From: Malania oleifera
Lineage: Eukaryota; Streptophyta; Magnoliopsida; Santalales; Ximeniaceae
Direction: 5' to 3'
Assembly: GCF_029873635.1 (NCBI RefSeq)
Contig: NC_080419.1
Location: forward strand, 66,851,323 to 66,915,322
DNA length: 64,000 bases
Positions 1 through 11,700 of this stretch are shown here, piece by piece (within the stretch, counting starts at the first letter, position 1; each line of letters begins with the position of its first letter). Made by a program: the position numbers and the translations under genes. The notes under the pieces are model-generated. The model ran no database searches. It saw only the letters and a list, made by a program, of their open reading frames with translations, and was not told where the DNA came from.

Positions 1-839
1 ACCTAAAAATTTAAAAGAAAACCTATTTTTGAAATAAAAAAGCTAAATTAAATTCAATACAAAATAAATAAAATAAATTAAGAAAAAGGCTCTAAAATAA
101 AAAAATGAAAATTTTTTCTAGCTACCTTCGATTTTTATTTTTTTTTCAGATTTTTTCACCACAGAAAACTTTTTTATTTATTTATTAAACCTAAAGAATA
201 GATAAAAACTAAATAAAATTTAAGAAAAAGGCACTTGACTGATTCTGTGGACCGGTTAACTAGTCTAGTAGAAAACCAATGTGCAAGGCCATCTTCATCT
301 TTCAATTGTCTTCTCTGGTGACTCACTATAGAGATACCAAAAACCTAAATCTTTCAAGACCTCTTTTGGCCTCTCCTAATGTCAGAACAACATGTCATCA
401 ACACCATTGGACTCCTCTCGCCATGGGGATTCATTTTCGGCCCTCAAAGTGGCCGAAAACTAGCAAAAATATAGGGCTTTTAAACATAAATGACTGTGGA
501 TGATGACCATGGTGATGACTGAATTTTTTTTTTTTTTCTACCTTTTTTCGAGTTGTTTTCGACCCTCTTTGGTCCAAAACACACCCCACACGAATATGAC
601 TTGGAACTACAACCTTAAACCTAGCCAACTATTTGATTAGTTGAACACACAAAAACATCCAAACATTATAAAGGCAAGGCCTTATGATATAAAATACCCT
701 AATATTAAACCATTAACATGATATATGTGGAAATTTTGAATCTTCAATTTTCAAACAGAGAACACCATGAAATCATCAATTTTAACATGCACAAAAAGAA
801 TTATTGCAATTTAAACATTCATGTGTGCTCAACTCATGA
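1..839. other. AT-rich non-coding sequence
   Basis: No gene is supported. The stretch is A/T-rich with homopolymer runs (for example the T-run near 527-538). Short open frames here have no recognisable motif. It probably belongs to the decayed LTR element that continues to the right, but I see no defined terminus. Confidence 0.5.
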
Positions 840-1350
840 TATCATGAACTAAAGAGATTTTGAAGCTTACCTTGTTTTTTTGAAGCCTTGAATCCTTTAC
901 TATTCTCCTTCTAACTTAAATCTCTTATCTTCAAGCTTCAAGCTTCAAGCTTTCCTCTCCTCTTTTCTTCTCTTGATATCTTTCTCTTCCTTTCTTCTCT
1001 TGCTCTTTCTTTGCTCTTCCTTGGAGTGAGTGTGCACTCCAACTTGTGTGTGCCTTCTCCCCCATCCTAGCTCCTTAGCTTCTTTTATAAGCACAGGGCT
1101 AGGGTTTTAAGCCAAAAACCCAAGCATGCCCAAAATACCCTTAAAAGGGTCTTATTTTTACCAAATTGCTATTAAAATGAATTTAGACTCAAATTTAGTG
1201 AAATTAAACCCAAAAGCACCCAACTTGGATTTTAGAAACTCATAAAAATATATCAACCTCCTAAAATTCAATAATTGGGGTCCAGATTTAGCTCGAAAAA
1301 AATGGATGATAAAAAATAAATAATAATAATAATGTAATTAAAAATATGCT
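840..1350 (-). repeat. LTR promoter-like segment, copy 1 (probable Gypsy relic)
   Basis: Read on the minus strand, this segment has a TATA box (TATAAAAGAAGC, about 1080-1095) followed by purine-rich leader. It shares an ordered series of short matches with 2340-2840, such as 'taccaaattgc', 'agggtt..aagccaaaa' and 'aaaatatatcaa'. Two related promoter-like blocks 1.5 kb apart suggest LTR remnants of one Gypsy-like family. The family is inferred from general resemblance, not from coding sequence. Confidence 0.4.
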
Positions 1351-2339
1351 AAAAATAGCCAAAATAGAAACTAATATTTTTTTATTTTCCCATAATTTTT
1401 TTAATATTATTATTCATTTTAAAATAATTTTAGCTAATTGGAAAAAGTAAAATAAAAAATTAATAATAAAATCAAAGAAAATGGTGGACCAATTTGATTT
1501 TTTCAAAAAACACCCTTTAGTCTATTATTCATCCTCTTCTTTAATTTCTAGCTAGGGAAATTCGAAACATCCTACAAGCCTGCCACAACCGTTCACTGCT
1601 AGCTACATCCATCCCTTGGTTGGTCGCCACCTCACTAATAGTTGGTCACCGTCATCGTCGCTATCACACACTTTAGCATGACTCTTTTGAGAATTTGGTC
1701 AGAAATACTTTGTACATGCACAACCATCCTATACCTTTCCTTTGACCATTGTGCGCTATCCAAACACCCTAACATCATCCCAACGCCCCAACAAACCTAT
1801 GCCTAGTGTTATAGATCGTCTAACCCCTACCAAACAGATCGTTAGAAGTTGAAGGTTCATTGTTCTTCTTCTTCTTGCCACAATAAGCTGCCATGGCTAT
1901 CACCCCTATTGTTGCTACTCTCATATGTAGCTACCACTTTTGATGGCCTATTATGTAGTTCCCTCAGCATATGAATCTCACCATTGATTAGGACAACATA
2001 TAACTTTCACATGTTCCTTTTTGTGATTGCCACTGCCTAGTTGTTGCAGGTTTTCTAGCTATTCATAGTTGCTAGCAATCTAAGGTAGAAGAAAATCATT
2101 TACCCTATCGTATATGTTGTTGTGTGTTAATTCACATAGCTGCATATGAATGGAGTTGTGTGTTAGTTCCCATAGTTGCATATGATGTTTTTCATGCATC
2201 AATAATGAAAATGGCTAGAGTTTAACAAAGATAACGATGACGATGTTGGGGATAATGATGATGATAGGTTATGTTTCATGCAAACTTGTAAACAAAACCA
2301 TGAAATAAAAATCAATGAACTAATTATTCCATGTTAGAG
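1351..2339. other. Non-coding repeat-derived sequence, no gene seen
   Basis: Frames are short and interrupted on both strands. The segment lies between the two LTR-like blocks and is probably part of the same old insertion. There is a degenerate direct repeat around 2110-2200 ('ttagttcccatagttgcatatga'-like). Confidence 0.4.
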
Positions 2340-2840
2340 GAAGATGAAGAAACATGCGTCAATTATCTCCTCTAAAGAAACCCTAAGAATTTCCAAGAAT
2401 ACCAATAAACACAAAGATTTCCTAAGCTTTCACCTTTTCTCTAAATGCTAAAACCCTAGAATGCAACAAGGTCTCTCTTCTCATCCTTCATGAACTCTCT
2501 AAAATACCCCCTCCCAATGTTGAATTTGTAAGTCTCCTCTAATTCAACATAAGTCCTTGCCTCCTTCCTTAGCTTCTCTTACAAAAAGTTAGGGTTGGGA
2601 GCTTAAACCAAAATCCCTTGGCTTTCAAAATGTACACTTAAAAATGCATTCTTTTTACCAAATTGCCACAATAAAGAACCTAACCTTAACTCATAACCAT
2701 ATTCATCCAAAGTTATGAACAATAAGCCTAAAATTAGCTCAATTTGGGCCTTAAAGGCTGACAAAAAATATATCAATTCCTCGCAAATTTAAAAAAAGAA
2801 AAAAAAATCTAGAATTAGCTTAAACAAAAATAGGTGTACC
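2340..2840 (-). repeat. LTR promoter-like segment, copy 2 (probable Gypsy relic)
   Basis: This is the diverged partner of 840-1350, with the same order of motifs: pyrimidine-rich leader, 'tagcttctcttacaa' near the TATA position, then 'ttttaccaaattgcc'. The TATA box is mutated here. It lacks clear TG...CA ends or a target-site duplication that I can define. Confidence 0.4.
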
Positions 2841-3330
2841 CACAAACGACAACAAACTATAAGGTGATTTTTGGTTAAGGTGCTTCAAAGAATTCGAGCT
2901 TTGTGAGAAGCCTCCCTTTATGTCCTCGTGTGGGTCCTACACCCAAGAGCACAAAAGGTCATTAAAGTGAGGCTCTGGGGAAACCCTCAATTCCAAAGTC
3001 AATAAGAGAAATTGTTCTTGAGATAAGGAGAGTATATTAACTGTCAACATGTGCAGACTGTGGATTCGACACCTCAACAAGGATGGTGATCCAAATGTGA
3101 TTATTGGTATTCATTTTTGCTCATTTATGGTTTTACACAGTCGCCACTAACCTTTTATTTGCCTAGGTGTGGTTAAGTTCACTTGATTACTACCAATTAG
3201 TTGGTCTCTAGCTAAACCTAGGATCTAAGGACTTGATAGTCCATGTACCAGAGTGAAGTTTGGGAGTGTAATTATGCGAGAGGGTCTTTACTAGCACTCC
3301 CCCCACACCCATCCTTTTGAGTGATACCAT
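2841..3330 (+). mobile_element. Probable Tat/Ogre-type Gypsy 5' non-coding region
   Basis: The segment contains 'cagtcgccactaacc' (about 3139-3153) followed by 'ttttatttgcctaggtgtgg', and later 'gcactccccccacacccatc'. I recall very similar wording ('agtcgccac..', 'gcacccct..cgcccgtcc') from untranslated regions of plant Tat/Ogre Gypsy elements. No coding domain is present to confirm it. Confidence 0.4.
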
Positions 3331-4166
3331 AATAAATTTGGGATGTTCAAACATTAATAAATAAAAGATTTTTATCCTTCATCTTTTTAATCAGATTACC
3401 TACTTTTAAATATTGTTCCATCCTATGATCATCAAGTATCCCATTAGACTCACATGGCTTCCTTCCCCTTGAGAATTCCAAAAGAACGTCATCACACCAT
3501 TTTTGGGTTCCGTCATTGAATTAATTATATTAAGGTTTTCTTATGTTTAGACAAGATGGGATTCATGGAAATGAATCATATAATGCAGAGAAATTCAACA
3601 AGTAATACAAGGAAAGGCAAGTCAAGGTGCTAAGAATCATATATCCAAAGGAAACTTTCTAACAAGTTACCTAAAATGACATGTACTAACAAACAAAAAA
3701 AGAAGCATAAACTCTAAAGGAAATAAAATCATAGGCATACTTGGCTAATCTTGAAAAGTAAATGAAACACAATGAATCTCTAATTTCCTACTCAAAAGAG
3801 TTCTAAATCCTTAACAAGGAAATAAAAACAAGGAAAATTGACCACTTTATTTACAAGTCAACACTTTTTCGAGTTTTCTTTTTATCCTTTTTATTTTATT
3901 TTTTTTGAATTTTGACAAAAAATAAAAGGAAAATCAAATTTAAAATGAAAACATTAAGAGGTCCAAAACTTTAGAAGTTAAAGAAACAAAAATAAGAAAA
4001 TTCTTTATAATTTTTCAAGGTTTTTTCAGAATTTTATGTATTTTTCAATTTTTATAAAAAATTAAAGAGATCCTATAATATTAACAATAAATAGGAGTAA
4101 TAAAAATAATAATTACATGGAAAATTATTCAAATAAATATCATAATAAAACTAGAATTGTGATTTA
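3331..4166. other. AT-rich non-coding sequence
   Basis: No gene, RNA or repeat boundary is recognised. It is A-rich with many short frames and is likely the rest of the Gypsy-like relic to the left. It ends where the LTR terminus beginning TGGTGTATTCCC starts at 4167. Confidence 0.4.
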
Positions 4167-4690
4167 TGGTGTATTCCCAAGAGAGGGGTGAATTGGATAT
4201 TTAAAAAATCTAAGTCAGTATTCCCCTAATTTTAAAGCCACAACCAATAATTCAAGCTTTAGGATTTTTCAATACAAACTCAAATCCCACAAATATTTAA
4301 GTATGCAAATATTTAAAACATATACAACATTCACAACAAATTAAACGTAAGCATGCAAGTGTGGAAAAATAAGTGGCATAAGGAAAGAGAGAGCAAACAT
4401 AGATTTTTACGAGGTTCGGCTCTACCCACCTGCGTCCTCGCCTCAAGCCATCCCACTTGAGGATTGCACTATCCAGCTCTATTAAACGGGTGGAGTAACA
4501 CCACTTACACACTCCTTACAAGGTGGAGCCCCCCTTTACAACCACTCCTTTAGTAGGATGGAGCCCTCTTTTTCAGGTGATACCCCACACCTAGTCCGAT
4601 CCTTCTAGGGGGAGCTACCTCTCCAAGTGATCCCCCACACCTGGCACAGTTCACTACCCGAGTCACGGGGATAAAAAAGATATGAAAATT
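4167..4690 (-). mobile_element. LTR fragment, 3' (R/U5) end, minus orientation
   Basis: Read on the minus strand it ends with the family signature: CAATTCACCCCTCTCTTGGG then 'aatacacca'. It carries the conserved block with GGCGAGGACGC and GAACCTCGTAAAAA (about 4405-4445 on +) seen in all LTRs of this window. The left end at 4167 gives a TG...CA-type terminus. It is broken off at about 4690, where a plus-oriented LTR piece begins. Confidence 0.6.
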
Positions 4691-5420
4691 TTCATACAAA
4701 TGAATTGTAACAACCTGCTAATTTTTTTTTTATATACATATAAACTGATATTTACACTGCTTTGTACGTATTGTTTTTCTATCTTTGTAACAAACCTTGT
4801 TGACGATTTGAGTAGTTGAATCGTTGGACCAAACAAGGGGAGATTGTTTGGAGAAGGTGGGCTCTAGCCTTACCCAATGAGTGCTTGTAATTGTTTTTGT
4901 TCCGGCTGATAAAGGAACGGTAATAGAGAATCCTTTGGCGGTTTGGCCAAGGGCGAGGACGTAGGCTGTGTTGAAGCCGAACCTCGTAAAAATCCTTGTG
5001 TTCTTCTTTCTCTACTCTACTCTTTATTTTTCAAGGATATAATCTGCATGGTTGATTTAAATTTCAATTCTGAATGTTTGGTAGTTAAATAGACCAGAAG
5101 GTAATTCGTTTTGGATAAATCAGCATTGATTGTGGAAACCGAAAAGGACTACGTTGGTTGATTATCCTTGACCTATTAATCTGAAAGTTTATTTAAAAAC
5201 TGGACATTGGGAAGAAGAATACTTGTGATACAGGGCTTATATTGAGTGCAGCAAATTTTCACATATATATATATAGTTAAAATTGTAAGTTTGATCTTGT
5301 TGTCATTGATTGTGATTGTTTCTAAGATTGTAACTTAAAAAAACTAATTCTAAAGGAACAATTTAAAAAAAAAATAATCAATTCACCCCCCCCCCTCTTG
5401 GGAAGCTATTCCTAATTTCA
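4691..5420 (+). mobile_element. LTR fragment, 3' half, plus orientation
   Basis: It shows the R/U5 block 'ggcgaggacgtaggctgtg' followed by 'gccgaacctcgtaaaaa' (about 4950-4995). The two 'gaaaccgaaaagg..tacgtt' motifs follow, and it ends in a C-tract and 'cttgggaagctattcc..ttca' at 5420. The LTR 5' half (U3 and TATA) is missing. It sits inside or against a minus-oriented LTR, whose U3 resumes at 5421. Confidence 0.6.
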
Positions 5421-5959
5421 ATTCTGTATAAGTGTCTGTCGCCTACGTCATCCATGTCCATCGCTTGGACTGACAACTTCTCTAATTTTCAAGTTTATTT
5501 CCAAATTCTTTTGTACTCTTATGTTTTCCCCAAAGTAATTTAAGACTTTTTAAAAATATTTTTTGGGGTTTTTCAAAATATGGTCTCTAAGTTAATGATT
5601 TTACTAATAAGCTTCAAATCCAACCATATCATCATTTGAATGAAGTACTTACATAGAGACTCTCTTAAGACATAAACATATTCTAAGCATGGAGTCATCA
5701 TGCTTGTCATTTGCTCAGTCTATCTTGCCTTTAAGCTTCAATTCTCTAATCTTTCATCAAGTCATCTTTGGAATTCATGATTTCATGTCCTTTAAGCTTT
5801 CATTTCATTTTCATGTAGTCTTGCAATGAGCTTCGTGATTACTTAACTTGAGTTTAAAAAACCTAATTCCTGAAGTATCATCGCTTTCACCAAAACATAT
5901 TAAATTACTTTTGATTTGTTATCATCAAAATAAGATTAGTAAGTCATGTTAGGCCAACA
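5421..5959 (-). mobile_element. U3 part of a minus-oriented Copia 3' LTR
   Basis: Closely similar to 18439-18981 (same order from 'attctgtataagtgtct' to 'catgttaggccaaca'). On the minus strand the terminus is TGTTGGCCTAACATG at 5959, directly preceded by the polypurine tract at 5960-5978. It is therefore the start of the 3' LTR of the Copia element whose internal region lies to the right. Confidence 0.7.
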
Positions 5960-5978
5960 ATCACCCACTTTTTGATGA
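5960..5978 (-). other. Polypurine tract of minus-strand Copia element
   Basis: On the minus strand the sequence is 'atcaaaaagtgggtgat', immediately followed by the LTR start TGTTGGCC. The same arrangement is intact in the plus-strand relative at 26405-26418 and in the third copy at 61722-61735. A purine run abutting TG of the 3' LTR is the plus-strand priming site in LTR retrotransposons. Confidence 0.7.
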
Positions 5979-6889
5979 TGACAAATAAAGAGCAAGAGTG
6001 AGTGAACCTTGATAAGGTTCCCCCTTACAATAAACATATTTTTAACAATGTTTTAAAAGTACAATAATCATCCATATGATAGTGTTTCAAATAGTATCAA
6101 ATTCAGTTGCAGACTGCTTGAAAGTTCATATTGCAAGATCTCATTTGTCAATAATATATCAGATTCATTTCATATATTAGCATTTCAACATATATTAGCA
6201 TATCTTCATATATCAGCATTCTCATACATCATTCTCAATTTTGCAACTTTCTCAATATATCATACTGCAAGATCTCGTTTTTGCTTAATCCTTCTCCCTC
6301 TTTTGACATCAATAAAAAATAAATAATAAATAATAAGGTCATGTCCAAAGTAGACACAAATTCATACACAAAAAGATATTTGTTGGCCTTACAAGGCTTA
6401 ACATCATGTTTTGATGCTAACAAACAAGAGAAACTTAACATATTTGGTTGAGTAATGATATTTCAGGACTCACAAGGATCAAACATATAAATGCTAGAAG
6501 TCAAGGATTCATTATAAGCTTATACTTCAAAGAAGGATGATCATATGAAGCTTAAAGCATGGATCTCAAGATGACATTTAAAAACTTGAAGAATATGAGA
6601 GAAAGCTTAGAAAGAATATCAAGACTTGAAGAAAAGAAAAAGAAAGCTCAAAGAAAAAACAAGCATGAAGACTCAAGCACCAAGAATGTTCAAAGTCTTA
6701 GAAGTCTTTATGTAAGTGATTCATATTTTAAATATCTTTTTGAAATATTCTTGAAGCTCTTTTAGGGTTGAATATGGACTTAGAGACCAGATTTTTAAAA
6801 CACTTAAAAATGTGTTTGACAAGTTATATTTAAGTCTTTTAAATAACAAAAGGGTTTAAAAGTGAAAAATGAAAGATTTTCAGAAAATG

Positions 6890-7225
6890 GACTGGTCAAC
6901 CGACTGACCAAAGCATATTGAGATTCGCCAACCAACTGAAAAGAATAAAAAGATTGAATAACTAGTCAATTGACTGACCAAAACATATTGGGATTGGCCA
7001 GCCGACTGACAAGAATACAATGATTGAATAACTGCCCAGCCAACTAACAGTTTGCACTGATATCAGTCAACTGACTGACACACCCAGCCGATTGACATTT
7101 TTGAACGTGGTCGAGCCAGCCGACTGACAAATTAATTGAATTAATTTCTGGGAGACAAAAAGGTCTCAGCCCCCTGTCTAGCTGACTGACCCTGTGAAAT
7201 ACACTACCTAGTCACCTATCGAGCC
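6890..7225 (+). repeat. GTCGAC-like palindrome cluster in LTR U3
   Basis: About nine degenerate copies of a CAGTCGACTG-type unit, for example 'actggtcaaccgactgacc', 'gccagccgactgac', 'cagtcaactgactgac', 'cagccgattgac' and 'gagccagccgactgac'. They lie 140-470 bp upstream of the TATA box at 7363. Confidence 0.75.
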
Positions 7226-7362
7226 GACTAACTCCATGGGAATTTGAATTTTTAAACCTAAATGGGAAAATTCTAAAAATCAGTTTTCCATATGTGAACG
7301 TCATAAAAACTTGGTGGACACACCAAGTAACTTGGGGAACAAGGAAACTAATCCTAAAAAGT

Positions 7363-7371
7363 CTATAAATA
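7363..7371 (+). promoter_or_regulatory. LTR TATA box
   Basis: CTATAAATA lies downstream of the palindrome cluster in the solo LTR 6381-8562. The same string occupies the equivalent place in the other LTRs (21532-21540, 23296-23304 on +; 18172-18180, 40897-40905, 44499-44507 on -). Confidence 0.65.
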
Positions 7372-8740
7372 CTCACTTAATCCCAGGAAATTAATAACCA
7401 AGCAAATATACAACACTTGCATTCAATCTCTCAATCTCTCTCAAAGCTCTCCATTGCTCATACTCTTGCTGGGGAAATCATCTAAATTGTTGCTAAAACA
7501 TCAACCTAAAGTTCTCATACTGATTTTTCTCAATCACAAAAGAACCCTTGGTGATCTCTGCACTTGAGCTTCAATTCTATTTCATATTGATATTTAAATT
7601 CTTGAAGTACATAAGTGCTGAATTTTGTACTAATCTGCTCTATTTTGAGAGTATTCTTGTACGCAGTGTTTACTTCATATCTTTTTTAGTTCTTGGATGA
7701 TTCAAGGTGTTCGGATCGTTCGCTAAGCGTGGGGTATCGCTTAGAGAGGTGCTGCTCTAACCTAATTGAAGGAGTGACCGAGCGAGGGGATATCACTTGG
7801 AGAGGCGGGCTCTAGCCTACTAAAGGAGTGTGTAAATGGTGTTGTTCCACCCAATAAAGGAACTAGTTTTAGTGAATCCTTTATTGGTTTTCCAAAGGCG
7901 AGGACGTAGGCTAGGGATAAGCCAAACCTCATAAAAACTGTGGTCTCACTCTCTCTTTCCCTTGCTCTTTATTTTCAGCACATATTAACTACATAAATGA
8001 TTTAATTTCTTAATCATACATACTACGTAAATTTGGAAATTATGTAAACTTAAAGTTTAATTTTGATTTGGTATTACGAAAACCGAAAAGGAGTACGTTA
8101 GTTGATCAATACTTTGTGGAAACCTCAAAGGGAGTACGTTGATTGGTTAACACCCAAAGATAAATTAACTAAGAGTTTATTTGAATTCTGAATTTTGGGA
8201 AGAGTGTGGATGTTTTGTTGAATTTCAAATTGAGAGACAAATTACATTCTCTACAGGGCTTACAAATTCATATACGCAGGGCTACAAGCAAACTAACCAT
8301 TTTTGAGTTATTGGAAAAGATAAAAGAATTGCATAGAATATCTTGATTAAATATTTTGTGGATTTGATTGATTGAGTTTTTATTTTGTGTGTTTGTGGAT
8401 TGTATAAAAAGAATTAAGCTTTTATTGTGTGATTTCTAAATCAACAAGAAATCAAGAATTCGTTAAAAGAATTAAATTAAGTTAAAGAATTCATAAAAAA
8501 GTTTTAAAAGGAATTTTAATAACCCAATTCACCCCTCTCTTGAGACTACACCCTTGTTTTCAATATTCATAAAGAACCATAGGTGTACTTGTCATAAGTA
8601 ATCATGAGATACATACAAAAAAAAAAACAAACTGAGATACAACTCAAAAAATAACAAATTGATTTACATATATATATAGCAATGAGATGCACAACAAAAA
8701 TTGATATAGCACTGAAATACTCATCATAGAAACAAAAACA

Positions 8741-9892
8741 TCAAGCATCAACATCAGCTACATCATCATGTCCAGAACTTTCATCATCTCCTTCATCTTC
8801 CTCTTCCTCGAATTCCTCATCAAATGCATCGTCACTAGGATAACGTGAGGAACTAGCCTGATACTGTTCCAAACAGCTATGTCTTTGGAGGTATTACTTT
8901 CCTTAAGATACTGAAGTCCTAAGTGCACATCACAACTAAAAGTAGTAAACTGATGATGAAATGGTATGAACCATGAAGGAGCATCAATCTGAGGTTCTGG
9001 CTGTTGATTAGGAGATGGAGCTTGCTCAGGTGCTTGCCTAGGTGGTTTTCTTCCTCTCCGAAACAACCCTGCTAATGTTTCTTATATCCCATCTGTTTCA
9101 TGGTCATAAAGTTGTAAAGATCATACCGAGTTCTCCTTATGAAAAACTCATTTGGATTGATGATACTAAAATGAGAAAATAGGATATTAAGGATGCCGCC
9201 ATATGGAAGAGTAACTCATCGTGCTTCCAATCTTGTCCACATCCATTTCAGAATCAAACTGTAGAAGACAATGTTTCTTCCCTCTCAAAAGGCACCACAT
9301 GACAAAACAGTCCATGTATGACATGTAATTGTGTGATCTGGTCTGAGGTACAATGTTGTATGTTATGATTTTCTGAAGTATCTGTGCTTGAAGGTTCAAC
9401 TATGTATACTTAGGAGGATTCCTAAATTGATCTGGTGCTACGACCATAATTAATGGTAAAAACTCCTTGAGGGTGAATCCTTGATCCATGATCCAAGTAC
9501 GTGAGAATACAAGACACTCAAAAGCACCTTGGTCAATACGAAGAATGGGGGCCAAGGTTGTTAACGATATTCTTTGTCCTCTTACTTTAGTAGTGAGTAC
9601 TGATTGACTTTGAACCATATTCGCATAAAAGATCTCAACAAAATTTGGGTATAGGCCCTTCGCTTGATAAACCACAAGATTTTTCCAACCTATCACCCTA
9701 AACATTGGTAGAATATTTAGAAATTCTACCGCAAAGAAAGTTGTGTCGATGATCTTACCAAGTATTGGATCGGTTGCTCGAAGATGATTCCTACATCTTT
9801 GTTTGGCATAAGGAGCAACAAGTCATTGGTCAATGTTGTCTTCTTCTTGTCCAGAGGTAGGACCTCGATTTGCTGCCTTTGGTTCGTGGCAT
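8741..9892 (-). pseudogene. Extra ORF of Copia element 1 (plant transposon-associated protein), frameshifted
   Basis: Between RNase H and the 3' LTR lies a decayed ORF of about 380 codons, from ATG at 9892 to the stop at 8741-8743. Recognisable blocks are VIGWKNLVVYQAKGLYP.., SRTWIMDQGFTLKEFLP, then YxxYxDCFVMWCLLRGKK and a glutamate/aspartate-rich tail (..EFEEEEDEGDD..). Homologous ORFs occur in the same place in element 2 (20292-25703, interrupted) and element 4 (62404-63354). The pattern resembles the 'putative plant transposon protein' family (PF20167-like), a match I recall but cannot test. It is not a viral envelope: I see no signal peptide or membrane anchor. Function unknown. Confidence 0.65.
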
Positions 9893-10309
9893 TTTGATGA
9901 ACAAACGCAATAGAAAACCCTAGAAATCCGTATGGGGAAGATGTGGGAAGATGATTTCCACTCTTTTAATGAAAGATTTTGGGTTTATAAGCAAAGAGAT
10001 AGAAGAAAATGAGTTTGGGTGTGTTAAGGAGCCAATTCCAGTTGACTGGAATGAAAGAAATTAGGGTTTTGTGCTCAAAATATATTAAGCCCTGATGATC
10101 CAGTTGACTAAGGTCTCAGTAGTCAATCACCTAACTGTCAGAGAAACTGAATTCCTACAAGTCAGTGGTCTGTTAGTCGACTGGGGTCATTGAGCTCAGC
10201 CATCTAACTTCCTAAAAAAACTTCAAATTTTCTTCTTATTGTATTCTTTCTAAACCACTTCCCTATTGTGTAATAGGCCAAGTTCTCTTCTTATTGATAT
10301 AAACATATC
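9893..10309 (-). promoter_or_regulatory. pol to extra-ORF spacer with palindromes and TATA-like box
   Basis: In minus orientation the spacer carries CAGTCGACTG-like palindromes: 'ttagtcgactgggg' at about 10171, 'ccagttgacta' at 10091, and the near-perfect TTCCAGTTGACTGGAA at 10036-10051. A TATA-like box (TATAAA, + positions 9984-9989) follows, then the ATG of the extra ORF at 9892. This copies the U3 layout of the LTRs. A role as an internal promoter is my inference. Confidence 0.4.
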
Positions 10310-11700
10310 TTATGGAAGAGGTTTGGTAAAAATATCCGCCCATTGGTCATTTGTATTTATAAATTCAATTATGATATCTTCCTTTTGCACATAATCTCTT
10401 AGAAAATGATGTCTAATGTCTATATGCTTGGTTCTTGAGTGTGATATTGGAATTTTAGAAATGTTTATAGCACTCATATTATCACACTTGATAGGTATAG
10501 CAGAATATTCTAAATTAAAGTCCTTTAATTGTTGCTTCATGTAGAGTGTTTGTGCACAACAACTCCCTGATGCCACATACTCAACTTCAGCAGTAGATAA
10601 GGCTACGAAGTTTTGTTTCTTAGAGAACCAAGATACTAGAGATTGTCCTAGAAAATGACATGTACCACTTCTACCTTTTCTATCAATTTTATATCTAGTG
10701 TAATCGACATATAAATAACTAATCATTTCAAATCCAGTGTCCATAGGATACCAAAGTCCTAAGTCAATAGTACCTATCAAGTATCTTTAAATCCTTTTTA
10801 CGGCTATTTGATGAGATTCCTTATGAGCTTATTAAAACCAGGCACATATGCATACACTAAACATTATATCTAGTCTACCAGCTATCAAGTATAAAAAACT
10901 TCCTATCATACCTCGATAGTATTTTTCATCAACTGGTTTTCCTTTTTCATCCTTATCTAGACTTATGGAGGTACTTATTGGAGTTCCTATAGTTTTGCTA
11001 CTCTTCATGCCAAATTTCTTAAGTGTATCCTTTATATACTTTGATTGATTTATAAAAGTTCCATTCTTGACTTGCTTAATTTGTAATCCTAGAAAGTAAT
11101 TCAGCTTTCCCAGCATACTCATCTCAAACTCATCTTGCATGCATTTTGCAAAATCATTACATAATTCATCATTTGTAGCACCCAATATGATATCATCAAC
11201 ATAAATTTTTATGATAAGCATGACTTTATTTTTGGATTTGATAAATAATGTGCTATTTGTCTTTCCTCTGGAAAATCCATTTTGCAGTAGGAATCCGCTC
11301 AACCTCTCATACCAAGCTTTATGAGCTTGTTTTAACCCATTTAATGCTTTTATTAATCTAAATACATGATCAGGGTTATTTAAATCCTCAAAACCAGGAG
11401 GTTGTGCTACATAAACTTCTTCATTAATAAAGCCATTCAAAAAAGAACTCTTTACGTTCATTTGATATAATTTGAATTCCTTACGAGATGCATAAGCTAA
11501 CAAAATTCTAATGGCTTCCATTCTTGCTACGAGAGAAAAAGTCTCATCATAGTCTATACCTTCTTCTTGATTATATGCTTGAGCCACAAGCCTAGCTTTG
11601 TTTCTTACTACTATTCTATTTACATCTTTTTTATTCCTAAATACCCACTTTGTCAAATTATTAAGTGGTCATCAAGTCCCGGAACTAATTTCCATACTTT
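10310..11700 (-). pseudogene. Copia element 1 reverse transcriptase and RNase H (broken)
   Basis: RT is read from about 11656 to 10832, with KARLVAQAYNQEEGIDYDETFS, the catalytic box YVDDIILGA (about 11210-11185), NYFLGLQIKQ and NGTFINQSKYIKD, all typical of Copia RT. After a short interruption RNase H follows (10780-10310): FVALSTAEVEYVA, DNMSAINI, HIDIRHHFLRD and WADIFTKPLP. The catalytic YVDD is intact, but frameshifts separate RT from RNase H and from integrase, so no full polyprotein can be made. The closest relative here is element 2 (18982-19908). Confidence 0.9.

Larger units (their letters stand above)
6381..8562 (+). mobile_element. Solo LTR, family A, nested in element 1 (TSD atatt)
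   Basis: Starts TGTTGGCCTTACAAGG and ends ..CCTTGTTTTCA. It is flanked by a perfect 5-bp duplication, atatt, at 6376-6380 and 8563-8567. The homologous stretch near 62150 ('aaaagatattcatag') lacks the insertion, which confirms an empty site. It contains a palindrome cluster (6890-7225), TATA box CTATAAATA (7363-7371), the GGCGAGGACGTAGGC block (about 7895) and the terminal 'aattcacccctctcttg' block. No internal region or second LTR is present, so this is a solo LTR left by LTR-LTR recombination. Confidence 0.9.

Noticed and set aside
279-628. Overlapping short frames on both strands
   Set aside because: Short, with no motif or plausible start context, in AT-rich repeat-derived DNA.
6559-6765. 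68-codon Lys/Glu-rich frame that looks like a coiled coil
   Set aside because: It lies in the purine-rich U3 of a solo LTR. Related LTRs (for example 16741-16860) have stops in the same place, so composition alone explains it.
8741-9892. Retroviral-type envelope gene
   Set aside because: The position fits, but there is no signal peptide, transmembrane anchor or cysteine pattern; the homologous copies look like a soluble acidic-tailed protein.
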